From DASUZB01 sp036377075 (GTDB lineage Bacteria; Actinomycetota; CALGFH01): a stretch of 38,038 bases of DNA. The position numbers and the translations under genes were made by a program. The notes beneath the pieces were generated by a model that ran no database searches, was not told the origin of the DNA, and saw nothing but the letters and a program-made list of their open reading frames with translations. How positions within the stretch are numbered: the stretch's first letter is position 1; each line of letters begins with the position of its first letter. The stretch lies in the NCBI GenBank assembly GCA_036377075.1, contig DASUZB010000006.1, positions 1 through 38,038 of the forward strand, given 5' to 3'. Of the stretch, positions 1 through 7,520 are shown piece by piece.

Positions 1-32
1 GGCCCACGCGCCAGGCAACGGCCGCCGAGGCA

Positions 33-641
33 GTGGTGAGCCCGCCCGACGACGGCGAGCAGCTCAACGCCTACATTCGCCGCACGCTGTTTCCCCAGCT
101 CCCCGCGGACAGGTGCGTCACTGGACATGTCCTCCTGCCCGGGAAGCCCGGCTGGAAGGTTCCGTTCCCCTGCGATGCCGGGATCAAGGCCTGGCCGGCC
201 CCGCAGATCTCCGACGCCAAGGTGGTCGAGCTCGCTACGGGCAAGGGAACCGCGTTCGCCGAGGCGCTGGTGGCCGAGGCTGGCGTGACCCTCGACCTGG
301 CCAAGGCCGTGCTCGCGAAGTCCGCCGGCGTCACCGTCAGCCAGCTGGGCGCCAAGACCGGCGGCGCGCTGATGGACCAGGTTCTCGCCAAGCAGCTCCC
401 CGAGCTGGGTGGCGTCCAGGTCGCCGACGTGAGCGGCGGGCAGGTCTGCGCCCAAACCCCCAGCGGTCTCGACTGCCCCGTGGCGGTGACAGCCGGCAAG
501 AAAGGCAAGCTGATCGGGGCCCTGGCCGGAGCCATCCTCGGCGGCTACCTCGCGAGCAAGGAGAACGGCGGCAGCAAGGCCACCCTCACGGGAGCCGTTC
601 TCGGCGGGATCGTCGGGATCAAGATCGGTGGCAGCTTCTGA
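33..641 (+). CDS. Hypothetical protein with C-terminal glycine-zipper segment (probably 5'-truncated by the window edge)
   Basis: I do not recognise the family. The frame is open to the left window edge, so the GTG at 33 is only the first available start and the real gene probably begins upstream. The middle (roughly residues 65-130) is Ala/Leu/Val-rich and looks helical. Cysteines near residues 27, 47, 138 and 149 could form disulfides if the protein is exported. The last ~45 residues hold two Gly/Ala-rich stretches (GALAGAILGG and GAVLGGIVG) resembling glycine-zipper membrane segments, separated by a polar turn. That suggests an envelope-associated protein, which is inference. A perfect 16-bp palindrome overlaps the stop codon. 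Confidence 0.6.
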   Translation: MVSPPDDGEQLNAYIRRTLFPQLPADRCVTGHVLLPGKPGWKVPFPCDAGIKAWPAPQISDAKVVELATGKGTAFAEALVAEAGVTLDLAKAVLAKSAGVTVSQLGAKTGGALMDQVLAKQLPELGGVQVADVSGGQVCAQTPSGLDCPVAVTAGKKGKLIGALAGAILGGYLASKENGGSKATLTGAVLGGIVGIKIGGSF

Positions 642-655
642 CCGCTCGAGCGGTC
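640..655. terminator. 16-bp perfect palindrome at the end of the first gene
   Basis: GACCGCTCGAGCGGTC is a perfect palindrome that starts inside the stop codon of the 33-641 gene. As RNA it could form a 6-bp stem with a UCGA loop. There is no U-tract, so it would be a weak, actinobacterial-style terminator at best. Confidence 0.35.
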
Positions 656-734
656 GGCGCCTCGGTGACATCTCAAGTGGAAGCAGACCGTGAGCAGCAG
701 GAGGGTCGGAGGTCGCTGCGCCGCGCTGGCCGCT

Positions 735-1103
735 AGGGTCCCCCCGCCGGTGCTCGGGCCGGGCGCGGCCGGGGACGAGGGGGACGAACGAGGCGGGGGT
801 GAGCTCCGCGCCGGGGACGAGGTGGTCGCCCTGCTTGTGGAACAGGCTGACCACCTCCCGGCCGCCCGGCCCGACCGGGTGGACCAGGCGGCCACCCGGG
901 AGGAGCTGCTCCACCAGTGGACCGGGGATGCGCGGGGACGCGGCCGCGACGACGATCGCGTGGTAGGGGGCGTGCTCGGGCACGCCCAGGGTGTCGTCAC
1001 CCACCACGACGGTGACGCGGTCGAGCCCGACGGCTTCGAGGTTGGCCCGCGCCTGTTCGGCGAGGTCGGCGAAGCGCTCCACCGACGCCACCTGGCCGGC
1101 GGC
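735..1103 (-). pseudogene. Protein-L-isoaspartate O-methyltransferase, C-terminal remnant
   Basis: The minus strand from 1103 downward reads AGQVASVERFADLAEQAR, then VVVGDDTLGVPEHAPYHAIVV, then PLVEQLLPGGRLVHPVG and FVPLVPG. This is the second half of the PCMT fold: end of the SAM-binding region, the GDG-like acidic turn, the Y-D-A-I-V strand and the P-GGRLV-P-G motif. Intact family members are about 200-220 residues and carry an N-terminal domain plus the G-x-G-x-G SAM loop. Both are absent, and there is no start codon. Homology begins directly after an in-frame TAG (1104-1106) that closes a different gene remnant. The lower boundary is approximate, because the frame stays open past the last recognisable motif. 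It cannot encode an active repair methyltransferase. Confidence 0.75.
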
Positions 1104-1163
1104 CTAGGGGTCCTCGGTGATGGAGATGGCGCCGGACGGGCAGAGGTCCTTCGCCTCGCGCCC
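1104..1163 (-). pseudogene. Ferredoxin C-terminal remnant
   Basis: Read on the minus strand, this piece encodes REAKDLCPSGAISITEDP followed by a TAG stop. A Cys-Pro-x-x-A-I/L-x-I ending about ten residues before the stop is typical of small 3Fe-4S or 4Fe-4S ferredoxins, where this Cys is the last cluster ligand. Nothing upstream in frame resembles the other cluster cysteines, so only about 19 residues survive. It abuts the PCMT remnant with no intervening bases, and the MFS remnant on the other side within about 10 bases. The identification rests on a short motif. Confidence 0.55.
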
Positions 1164-1171
1164 GCCGGCCC

Positions 1172-1471
1172 GGCGTCGGCCACGGCGTCGGCTTCCTCGC
1201 CGCCCAGCACGGCCTCAACCGTATCGCCCGCGAGGAGCGGCGCGGCGAGCTGAACGCTGCCTTTTACACCTCCATCTACCTGGGCGTCTCGGTCGCGGTG
1301 ATCGGCGTGGGCGTGCTCGCCGACGCCGCCTCGCTCGACACCGGCGTGGTGGTGTTCGCGGCCGTCACCGGCGCGGCGTCGCTCCTGGTCGCCGGCTGGC
1401 AGCTCGCCAGCGGCCACCGCGAGCCGCGGCCCCTCAGCGCCGCCTGGCACAGGGGCGCAACCGATGACTGA
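1172..1471 (+). pseudogene. MFS transporter, C-terminal remnant
   Basis: The plus strand encodes about 99 residues ending in TGA at 1469. They start with GVGHGVGFLAAQHGLNRIA, followed by a charged loop (REERRGELNAAFYTSIYLG) and two hydrophobic segments (VSVAVIGVGVLA and VVVFAAVTGAASLLVAG). This order matches the last transmembrane helices of actinobacterial MFS permeases, where a G-x-G-x-G-x-G helix precedes an ERRGEVNSAFY-type loop. A full transporter has about 400 residues and 12 helices, so roughly three quarters is missing. No plausible start codon or ribosome binding site precedes it. It points the opposite way to the two adjoining remnants. Confidence 0.7.
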
Positions 1472-1510
1472 TCCATGGCGGGTTGCCTCCGTCCCCGAGA
1501 CCAGAAGCCG

Positions 1511-1537
1511 GCCCCTCCGCCACCAAGGAGGAGGGGC
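1511..1537 (-). terminator. Hairpin terminator downstream of the SnoaL-like gene
   Basis: GCCCCTCC (1511-1518) and GGAGGGGC (1530-1537) form an 8-bp perfect GC stem with an 11-nt loop. It lies directly after the stop codon of the minus-strand gene that ends at 1538 and between convergent reading directions. There is no clear U-tract. Confidence 0.6.
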
Positions 1538-2452
1538 TCACGCCGAGGTGCTCACGCGCGGGGCAGGGTCCTCGGTCTCGGCGGGGTACGGACGCTGCCA
1601 GACGGTCAGCTCGTACTTGGGGATGCCGTAGGAGACGTCGGTGACGACCTGCTCGACGATGCGGCCGTCGACCAGCCGGAGGGAGTGGAACTCCGCGTGG
1701 GTCCCGTGGTCCCCGGTTGGCGGGAGTCCGAAGAACGTCCCCGTGTTGCGGAAGCGCATGCGAAAGCGGAACGCCACCCGAGTGCCGTCGGCGCTGGCGT
1801 ACTGGTCGAGCAGGGCCAGGCGCAGCCCGGGGAACCCGTGGTGGAACTGCTGCACGAACGGTGCGAGCGGGTCGCGGCCCTCGAGACCCCAGGCGATCGG
1901 GCTGTAGAGCGTGAACGCCTGGTCGTACAGGGCCAGCAGCGCGCCGGGATCGTTGCGGCCGAAGGCGTCCACGAACCGCTCCGCGACGGTCTCCGGCCGC
2001 TTGCCAGATACCTCGGTCGGCGAGGCGGCCAGGATCTCGGGATTCGGGTCGACGCTGGTGTCCGCCGGGTCGAGCCCCCATTCGTTGAGCTCGAGGTCGG
2101 CGATCTGGAAGGTGTTCGGCCCGGCGAACTCCTCCACGATCAGGCCGTCGGCCAGGCGCAGGTAGCGCGTCTCGATCGCGGACCGGCGGGTGGTTCCCTG
2201 CGGCCACCGCCGCACCAGGCGCAGGGCCAGCCGCTCGCCGGTCGCGTCGGCGAAGGTGTCGTGCAGCCCGATCTCGGGTCCGTGCAGCCGCGCCGCCGCC
2301 CCTGCCAGGCGGGCGGCGATCGCTCCGGAGCCCTCCTCCGGCCAGGCCAGCGGGCCGTAGCTGCGCGCGTCGGGGTGGTAGCAACGGGCGATCTGCTCGG
2401 CGTCCCCGGTGGCGAGCGCCCGCACGTAGCGCCGGGCGGGGTCGGTCACCAT
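1538..2452 (-). CDS. Tandem SnoaL-like (NTF2-fold) protein
   Basis: The 304-residue product consists of two copies of a SnoaL/NTF2-like domain. Copy 1 (about residues 1-130) starts ARRYVRALATGDAEQIARCY; copy 2 (about 155-290) starts AERFVDAFGRNDPGALLALY. Each continues with a W/F-G-x-x-D/E strand and ends in a LRLADG or LRLVDGRIVEE strand, the usual ending of these cone-shaped barrels. Members isomerise or cyclise small polar aromatic substrates, hydrolyse them, or only bind ligand; nothing here fixes the substrate. The ATG at 2452 overlaps the stop of the preceding reductase gene by one base (TGATG), so the two are translationally coupled. The pair is divergent from the MarR-PDZ gene and is its likely target. 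The domain fold is fairly certain; the function is not. Confidence 0.75.
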   Translation of the reverse strand: MVTDPARRYVRALATGDAEQIARCYHPDARSYGPLAWPEEGSGAIAARLAGAAARLHGPEIGLHDTFADATGERLALRLVRRWPQGTTRRSAIETRYLRLADGLIVEEFAGPNTFQIADLELNEWGLDPADTSVDPNPEILAASPTEVSGKRPETVAERFVDAFGRNDPGALLALYDQAFTLYSPIAWGLEGRDPLAPFVQQFHHGFPGLRLALLDQYASADGTRVAFRFRMRFRNTGTFFGLPPTGDHGTHAEFHSLRLVDGRIVEQVVTDVSYGIPKYELTVWQRPYPAETEDPAPRVSTSA

Positions 2453-3102
2453 CAGTACGCCGGCGTCGGTGGGATCGGCCTGCCCGCCCGGACCGCCTCG
2501 ACCACGGCGGCGGCGTCGGCGGCGCGGTACTCCTCGCCGTAGACCGCCCCTGGGCGGCGGGGCGCCTCCATCACCGCGCAGCCGTCGATCCCGCCGAGGT
2601 CGACCGGGACGTAGCCGGCGTCTTCGACCAGCCCGCCGAGGACCGCCTTGGCCTCGGCGTCGTCGCCGCAGATCCACTGCACCACCCGCGCGTCGCCGCT
2701 GCGGGTCGCGGCCTGGGCCTGGAACCCGGCCGTCAGGGTGTTGAAGCACTTGGTGTAGCGGGCGCCAGGCATGCGGTCGGCGTTGTGGCGGGCGGCGGTG
2801 CGGCCGAGGTCGAGGACGCCGCCCGGGCCGAACTGGTTGGTGGTGTCCACCACGATCCTGCCGCTGAGCGGCCCGGCCTGCGCCAAGGCGGCGTCGATCA
2901 CCCCCCACGGGACCGACAGCACCACCACGTCGGCCGCCGCGGCGCGGGACGGCTCGCCGACGGTGCCACCGACCTCGGCGGCCAGCGCCGCGAGCCTGGC
3001 CCGGTCGCGGGCGAAGCTGACGGTGACCTCGTGGCCGGCGAGCGCGAGCCGGCGGGCGACGTTCCCGCCGATCCTGCCTGCCCCGATGATGCCGATGCGC
3101 AT
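2452..3102 (-). CDS. NAD(P)-binding reductase of the F420:NADP oxidoreductase-like family
   Basis: The 216-residue protein opens with MRIGIIGAGRIGGNVARRLA, a textbook Rossmann G-x-G-x-x-G at the extreme N-terminus. A strand with VTVSFARDRARL follows at about residues 26-37, where NADP-binding members place their phosphate-binding residues. ADVVVLSVPW (about 58-67), VVDTTNQFGP (about 84-93) and YTKCFNTL (about 115-122) match the NADPH-dependent F420 reductase-like group (F420_oxidored fold). The usual reaction is hydride transfer between NADPH and a deazaflavin or small ketone; the actual acceptor is unknown. It is first in a two-gene operon with the SnoaL-like protein, and its start faces a palindrome shared with the divergent regulator. 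Confidence 0.8.
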   Translation of the reverse strand: MRIGIIGAGRIGGNVARRLALAGHEVTVSFARDRARLAALAAEVGGTVGEPSRAAAADVVVLSVPWGVIDAALAQAGPLSGRIVVDTTNQFGPGGVLDLGRTAARHNADRMPGARYTKCFNTLTAGFQAQAATRSGDARVVQWICGDDAEAKAVLGGLVEDAGYVPVDLGGIDGCAVMEAPRRPGAVYGEEYRAADAAAVVEAVRAGRPIPPTPAY

Positions 3103-3120
3103 GGTCGGCCATGCTATTAC

Positions 3121-3132
3121 TTTGAATTCAAA
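3121..3132. promoter_or_regulatory. Palindromic operator candidate for the MarR-PDZ regulator
   Basis: TTTGAATTCAAA is a perfect 12-bp palindrome and a rare AT-rich island in this GC-rich DNA. It lies in the 49-bp gap between the divergent starts at 3102 and 3152, so one bound MarR dimer could block both promoters. MarR proteins commonly bind AT-centred palindromes of this kind beside their own genes. Confidence 0.65.
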
Positions 3133-3151
3133 CTATCAACGGGAGGCAGGG

Positions 3152-3970
3152 ATGGAGCGGGACCTGATCGACGACGCGCTCGACTCGTGGTCGCGCGAAC
3201 GTCCGGACCTCAAGGTCCAGCCGGTCGCCGTGGTGATGCGCGTCAACCGGCTGGCCGCGCACTTCCAGGCCGAGCTCGACGCGGTGTTCGCCGAGTTCGG
3301 CCTCTCCAACCCGTCCTTCGAGCTGCTGGCCACCCTGCGCCGCGCCGGCCATCCGTACCGGCTGTCCCAGCGCCAGCTCGCCGACACGCTCGGGCTCACC
3401 GCCGGGACGGTCAGCCTGCGCGTCAAGCGCCTGCTGCACCAGGGACTGGTGACGGTGGAGGCCGATCCGACCGACCGGCGGGTGAGCTTCGTCGGCCTGA
3501 CCGACCGAGGCCAGCAGCGCTTCGACGAGGCCGCGCCCGCCCACCTCGCCAACGAGGAGGACCTGCTGCGCGCGCTGCCCACCGAGGACCAGGCCGCCCT
3601 TGCCAGGCTGTTGCGCAGGCTGCTGCTCTCGTTCGAGGGTGCGCCCGCCAGCCTGACACCGGCACGCGCGCTCGGGCTCCACCTGGGCGCGCGGGCAAGG
3701 CGTGCCCAACCGGGAACCCAGGCCGCCCGCCCTGCCGGCGTGGCCGTCGCCAAGGTGGACCCTGGCAGCCCGGCGGCCACCGCCGGGCTTTCGCCAGGCG
3801 ACGTGGTCGTGGCGGCGGCCGGCCACCCCGTCCGGTCCCCCGGCAGCCTGAACCGTGCCATCGCCCTGGCCCGCGACGCCGGCCGGCTGGCCTTCCGCGT
3901 CCGCCGGGGCGGGCGTCACCAGGAGCTGGTCGTCGACCTCAGCGGGCAGCCGCCCGACGGCCGAGAATGA
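3152..3970 (+). CDS. MarR-family regulator fused to a C-terminal PDZ domain
   Basis: The 272-residue protein has two recognisable parts. Residues about 25-150 are a MarR winged helix: the recognition region RLSQRQLADTLGLTAGTVSL (about 70-90), then the wing with ADPTDRRVSFVGLTDRG (about 104-120). After a Pro/Ala/Arg-rich linker, residues about 195-268 form a PDZ domain with GVAVAKVDPGSPAATAGLSP, GDVVVAAAGHPV and a final basic strand. Typical MarR proteins have about 150 residues, so the PDZ is an addition. No membrane segment or signal peptide is present, so the PDZ would act in the cytoplasm, perhaps sensing a free C-terminus or hydrophobic peptide. The ATG at 3152 follows GGGAGGCAGGG. The gene is divergent from the reductase/SnoaL pair and leads into the MBL-fold gene 33 bp downstream. 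Confidence 0.85.
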   Translation: MERDLIDDALDSWSRERPDLKVQPVAVVMRVNRLAAHFQAELDAVFAEFGLSNPSFELLATLRRAGHPYRLSQRQLADTLGLTAGTVSLRVKRLLHQGLVTVEADPTDRRVSFVGLTDRGQQRFDEAAPAHLANEEDLLRALPTEDQAALARLLRRLLLSFEGAPASLTPARALGLHLGARARRAQPGTQAARPAGVAVAKVDPGSPAATAGLSPGDVVVAAAGHPVRSPGSLNRAIALARDAGRLAFRVRRGGRHQELVVDLSGQPPDGRE

Positions 3971-4003
3971 CGGGGACAGCGAGCTGATCAGGAGGGTGGA
4001 ACC

Positions 4004-4825
4004 TTGGCGACCTGGATCTGCGCGGCCTGCGGCAACCACTATCCGGCGGCGGCGTCGCCGCCGGCGGTCTGCGCCATCTGCGCCGACGAGCGCCAGTGGG
4101 TGCCGCCCAGCGGGCAGCGCTGGACGACGCTGGAGGAGCTGCGCGCGGCCGGGCACCAGGGCGACGTCCGCGAGCTGGAGCCTGGCCTGCTCGGCATCGG
4201 CGCCGAGCCGCCGTTCGCCATCGGCCAGCGGGCGCTGCTGGTGCGCACGCCAGAGGGCAACCTGCTGTGGGACCCGTCCGGCTTCGTCGACGAGCGCTGC
4301 CTCCAGGCGGTCCGCGACGCCGGCGGAGCCAGGGCGGTCAGCGCCAGCCACCCACACTTCTACGGCGCGATCGTGGAGTGGAGCCACGCCTTCGACGCCG
4401 AGATCCTCCTGGCCGAGCCCGACGCCGCCTGGCTGACGCGCCCGGACGCGGCGGTGCGGACCTGGTCGGGCTCGCTGCTGGTGCTGCCCGGCGTCACCCT
4501 GGTGCAGTGCGGCGGGCACTTCGCGGGCAGCGCGGTGGTGCACTGGGCGGAGGGGGCCGCGGGCGCCGGCGCGCTGCTGAGCGGCGACACCATCTTCGTG
4601 ACCCCCGGGGAGGACCGGGTCACCTTCGTGCGCAGCGCGCCCAACCGGCTGCCACTGCCCGAGCGGTCGGTCCGCGGCGTGGTCGAGGCGGTGCGGCCCT
4701 ACCGCTTCGACCGCATCTACGGCGGCTGGTGGCAGCCGGTGCTGCGCCACGACGCCAAGCGGGTGGTCGAGCGTTCCGCCGAGCGCTACGTCCAGTGGCT
4801 GCACGGCGAGGTGCCCGAGGAGTGA
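4004..4825 (+). CDS. MBL-fold hydrolase-like protein with N-terminal zinc knuckle
   Basis: The N-terminus carries two Cys pairs, C6-x2-C9 and C23-x2-C26, a rubredoxin- or zinc-ribbon-like knuckle. Residues about 50-265 resemble a metallo-beta-lactamase fold: SHPHFYG supplies an H-x-H in place of the classic HxHxDH, CGGHFAGS gives the next metal-ligand His, and LSGDTIFV gives the bridging Asp. The second half of the first metal motif is replaced (Phe-Tyr-Gly), so it may bind one metal or be a divergent hydrolase. The TTG at 4004 is the start because GGAGGG lies at 3991-3996. It is downstream of the MarR-PDZ gene in the same direction and probably cotranscribed. The substrate is unknown. Confidence 0.75.
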   Translation: MATWICAACGNHYPAAASPPAVCAICADERQWVPPSGQRWTTLEELRAAGHQGDVRELEPGLLGIGAEPPFAIGQRALLVRTPEGNLLWDPSGFVDERCLQAVRDAGGARAVSASHPHFYGAIVEWSHAFDAEILLAEPDAAWLTRPDAAVRTWSGSLLVLPGVTLVQCGGHFAGSAVVHWAEGAAGAGALLSGDTIFVTPGEDRVTFVRSAPNRLPLPERSVRGVVEAVRPYRFDRIYGGWWQPVLRHDAKRVVERSAERYVQWLHGEVPEE

Positions 4826-4831
4826 CGCCGA

Positions 4832-6343
4832 TCAGCGCACCGGTGCGCGCCCGCCGCGGCTCTCGGCCACGATCGCCGCGAGCGACGCCACCGCCTCGCC
4901 GAGCTGGCCGTCGGCGAGGTTGCCGTAGCCCAGCACCAGGCCTGGGCCGATCGCGTCGTCGCGGCACCGGTAGGTGTCCAGGTTGGCGACCCGCATGCCA
5001 CCGGCGGCGGCGCGGCTGACCACCGCGGCGCAGTCCACCGGGGGGTCGAAGAGGACCAGCAGGTGCAGGCCGGCGGCCACGCCGAGGAGGCGGGCGTCGG
5101 GCAGGCGCTCGGTGAGCGCCGCGACCAGCCGGTCGCGGCGCCGGCGGTAGCGCGTACGGGCGGCGCGGAGGTGGCGGTCGTACGCGCCGGCCTGCAGGAA
5201 GGCGGCGAAGGCGAGCTGGTCCAGGGTCGACGGCCAGCCCTGGCGCCCGGTCGCGCGCAGCGGCCGGGTCAGGGTCGGCGGCGTCACCACCCAGCCGATG
5301 CCCAGCGCCGCCGAGAGCGTCTTGCTCAGCGACCCGAGCAGCACCACCCGCGACGGGTCGGTGCCCTGCATCGTCCCGACCGGCCGGCGGTCGTAGCGGA
5401 ACTCCGCGTCGTAGTCGTCCTCGAGGATCACGCCGCCGACGCGGCGGGCCCAGTCGAGCAGCGCGCCGCGGCGCTCCGCCGAGAGCACCACCCCGGTCGG
5501 GAACTGGTGGGTCGGGCTCACGATCACCGCACGCACCTCCGGGTCGTCGTCGAGCTCGCCGACCCGCAGGCCGTGCTCGTCGACGCGGGTCGGCACGACC
5601 CGCAGCCCGGCGCCGGTGGCCGCCTCGCGCAGCCGGTGCCAGCCGGGGTCCTCGACCGCGACGGCGGCGATGCCGGCGGCTCGCAGGGCCTGGCAGACGC
5701 GACCGGTCCCGTCGCTGACGCCGCGGCACACCGTCACGTCGGCAGGGTCGACCAGCGCGCCCCGCACCCGCGCCAGGTACTCGGCGAGGACCTGGCGCAG
5801 GCGGGGGTGGCCGGTGGTGTCCGGGTAGGCCAGCTCGGCGTAGGGCAGGGTGCTCGCGACCGAGCGGAGCGCCGAGAGCCAGCGTCCGAGCGGGAAGGCG
5901 CGCAGGTCGGGCAGGCCGGGCGCCAGGTCGATCCGGGGCGCCCAGGCCGGCGGCGCCTCGGGCGGCGGACGGTCGGGCCTGTTGACCGGGGGGCGACCGC
6001 TCGGCCGTGCGTGGCCGCCCGCCACCTGGGCTCCGGCCTCGCTCTCGAGCCCCCCGGACCCCCCCAGGTAGCCGAGGTCCCGGACGCGGGTGCCGGAGCC
6101 GACCCGGGCGTCGACGTAGCCCTCGGCCGCGAGCTGCGCGTACGCCTCGGTGACGACCCAGCGGGAGCAGCCGAGGTCCTCGGCCAGCGCGCGGCTGGGC
6201 GGCAGGGCGCTGCCAGGCGGGAGCCGGCCGCCGCGGATCGCCTCGCGCAGGGCGCTCGAGAGCCGGGCGTGCAGCGGCCCGTGGCGCCCGTCACCGAGCT
6301 CCAGGAGCGTGTCCCACGCAAGATTGGTCTGGGATTCTGACAT
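4832..6343 (-). CDS. MocR/PdxR-family regulator (GntR helix-turn-helix plus aminotransferase domain)
   Basis: The 503-residue protein has a GntR-type winged helix at about residues 20-85 (REAIRGGRLPPGSALPPSRA, then YAQLAAEGYVDARVGSGTRV). A Pro/Gly-rich linker leads to a fold-type-I aminotransferase domain from about 140 to the end. The PLP-site motifs are present: VILEDDYDAEFRYDRRPVG and GSLSKTLSAALGIGW, whose Lys would form the Schiff base. MocR proteins use PLP or an amino-substrate adduct as effector. A GTG start seven codons upstream is possible, but the ATG at 6343 fits the family better. It is divergent from the aldo/keto reductase gene. TTTGGACC (6347-6354) and GGGACTA (6374-6380) in the gap resemble MocR half-sites, weakly. 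Confidence 0.85.
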   Translation of the reverse strand: MSESQTNLAWDTLLELGDGRHGPLHARLSSALREAIRGGRLPPGSALPPSRALAEDLGCSRWVVTEAYAQLAAEGYVDARVGSGTRVRDLGYLGGSGGLESEAGAQVAGGHARPSGRPPVNRPDRPPPEAPPAWAPRIDLAPGLPDLRAFPLGRWLSALRSVASTLPYAELAYPDTTGHPRLRQVLAEYLARVRGALVDPADVTVCRGVSDGTGRVCQALRAAGIAAVAVEDPGWHRLREAATGAGLRVVPTRVDEHGLRVGELDDDPEVRAVIVSPTHQFPTGVVLSAERRGALLDWARRVGGVILEDDYDAEFRYDRRPVGTMQGTDPSRVVLLGSLSKTLSAALGIGWVVTPPTLTRPLRATGRQGWPSTLDQLAFAAFLQAGAYDRHLRAARTRYRRRRDRLVAALTERLPDARLLGVAAGLHLLVLFDPPVDCAAVVSRAAAGGMRVANLDTYRCRDDAIGPGLVLGYGNLADGQLGEAVASLAAIVAESRGGRAPVR

Positions 6344-6429
6344 CAGTTTGGACCGTACACCCACACCAATGGCGGGACTAGCCTGGGGCCGTCAAGCAGC
6401 CCGCGCACTCGCAGAAGGGAGCAGCCACC

Positions 6430-7428
6430 GTGCGCCAGCGGCAAATCAGCGACGGCAGGGTCAGCCTCCAGGTCAGCCAGCTCTGCCTCGGCACGATGAA
6501 CTTCGGCTACCGCACCGACGAGCGCACCTCGTTCGCCATCCTCGACCGGTTCCTCGAGGCGGGCGGCGACTTCCTCGACACGGCCAACAACTACGGCCAG
6601 TGGCACGGCGACGCCGGCGAGAGCGAGCGGGTCATCGGGCGCTGGCTGCGCTCCCGTGGCGTGACCGACCGGATGGTCGTGGCGACCAAGGTGGGCGCGA
6701 GGACGCTGGTCCCCGGTGACCCGAGCCCCGAGCACTGGCAGGGTCTCGGCGGCAAGACCATCCGGGAGGACGCCGAGACCAGCCTGCGCCAGCTCGGCGT
6801 CGAGCGGCTGGACCTCTACTACGCCCACGTCGACGACCGCTCCACGCCCTTGGAGGAGAGCGTGGACGCCATGGCCGAGCTCGCCGAGCGTGGCACGGTC
6901 GGCCTGCTCGGCGCGAGCAACCACGCCACCTGGCGGATCGAGCGGGCGCGCGCGATCGCGCGCGCCGGAGGCCGGCCCTCCTACCAGTGCGTGCAGCAGG
7001 AGCACAGCTACCTGCTGGCGCAGCCGGAACGCGGGCAGGTCAACCTGATCAGCGAGGAGCTGGTCGACTACGCCACCGCGGAAGGCCTGACCCTGCTGGC
7101 CTACTCGCCGCTGCTGAAAGGGATGTACGCCCGTCCGGACATGGCACCGCTCGACGGCTACGGCCACCCCAGCAACCAGGCGCGGCTGACGGTCCTGCGC
7201 GAGGTCGCGGCCGAGCTGGGCGCCACCCCGAACCAGGTGGTGCTCGCCTGGCTCGCGCAGGGCCAGCCGCCGATGATCCCGATCGCGGGCGCGAGCAGCG
7301 TCGCGCAGCTCGACGAGCTGCTCGGCGCCGTGGGCCTGCGCCTGGACGAGGAGGTCCGCGGGCGCCTCGACGCGGCCGGCCGCCACGCCGAGGGCTGGGA
7401 GGCCAGCTCGCCGGCGCCGGCCGCGTAG
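6430..7428 (+). CDS. Aldo/keto reductase
   Basis: The 332-residue protein has the AKR (beta/alpha)8 barrel layout. LCLGTMNFG comes near the start, and GGDFLDTANNYGQW supplies the catalytic Asp and Tyr. VVATKVGA supplies the catalytic Lys, and LDLYYAHVDD supplies the His. The cofactor-binding end includes IPIAGASSVAQLDELL, the usual NADP(H)-phosphate loop region. It should reduce an aldehyde or ketone, or act in reverse, with NADPH; the substrate cannot be told. The GTG at 6430 is preceded by AGAAGGGAG. The divergent MocR gene starts 86 bp away and is a plausible regulator, suggesting a link to pyridoxal or amino-compound metabolism, which is inference. Confidence 0.85.
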   Translation: MRQRQISDGRVSLQVSQLCLGTMNFGYRTDERTSFAILDRFLEAGGDFLDTANNYGQWHGDAGESERVIGRWLRSRGVTDRMVVATKVGARTLVPGDPSPEHWQGLGGKTIREDAETSLRQLGVERLDLYYAHVDDRSTPLEESVDAMAELAERGTVGLLGASNHATWRIERARAIARAGGRPSYQCVQQEHSYLLAQPERGQVNLISEELVDYATAEGLTLLAYSPLLKGMYARPDMAPLDGYGHPSNQARLTVLREVAAELGATPNQVVLAWLAQGQPPMIPIAGASSVAQLDELLGAVGLRLDEEVRGRLDAAGRHAEGWEASSPAPAA

Positions 7429-7520
7429 CGGCCGTAGGGTGACCGGCCAGGCGGTGGCGAGGCATCATCATGTCGCGGTCACCGCGACCGCGTCGTCTGG
7501 TCGACCGTTGGGGGGCCGTG

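Noticed and set aside
6347..6380. Firm MocR operator between the MocR and reductase genes
   Set aside because: TGGACC- and GGGACT-like half-sites are present, but spacing and symmetry are too weak to call a site.
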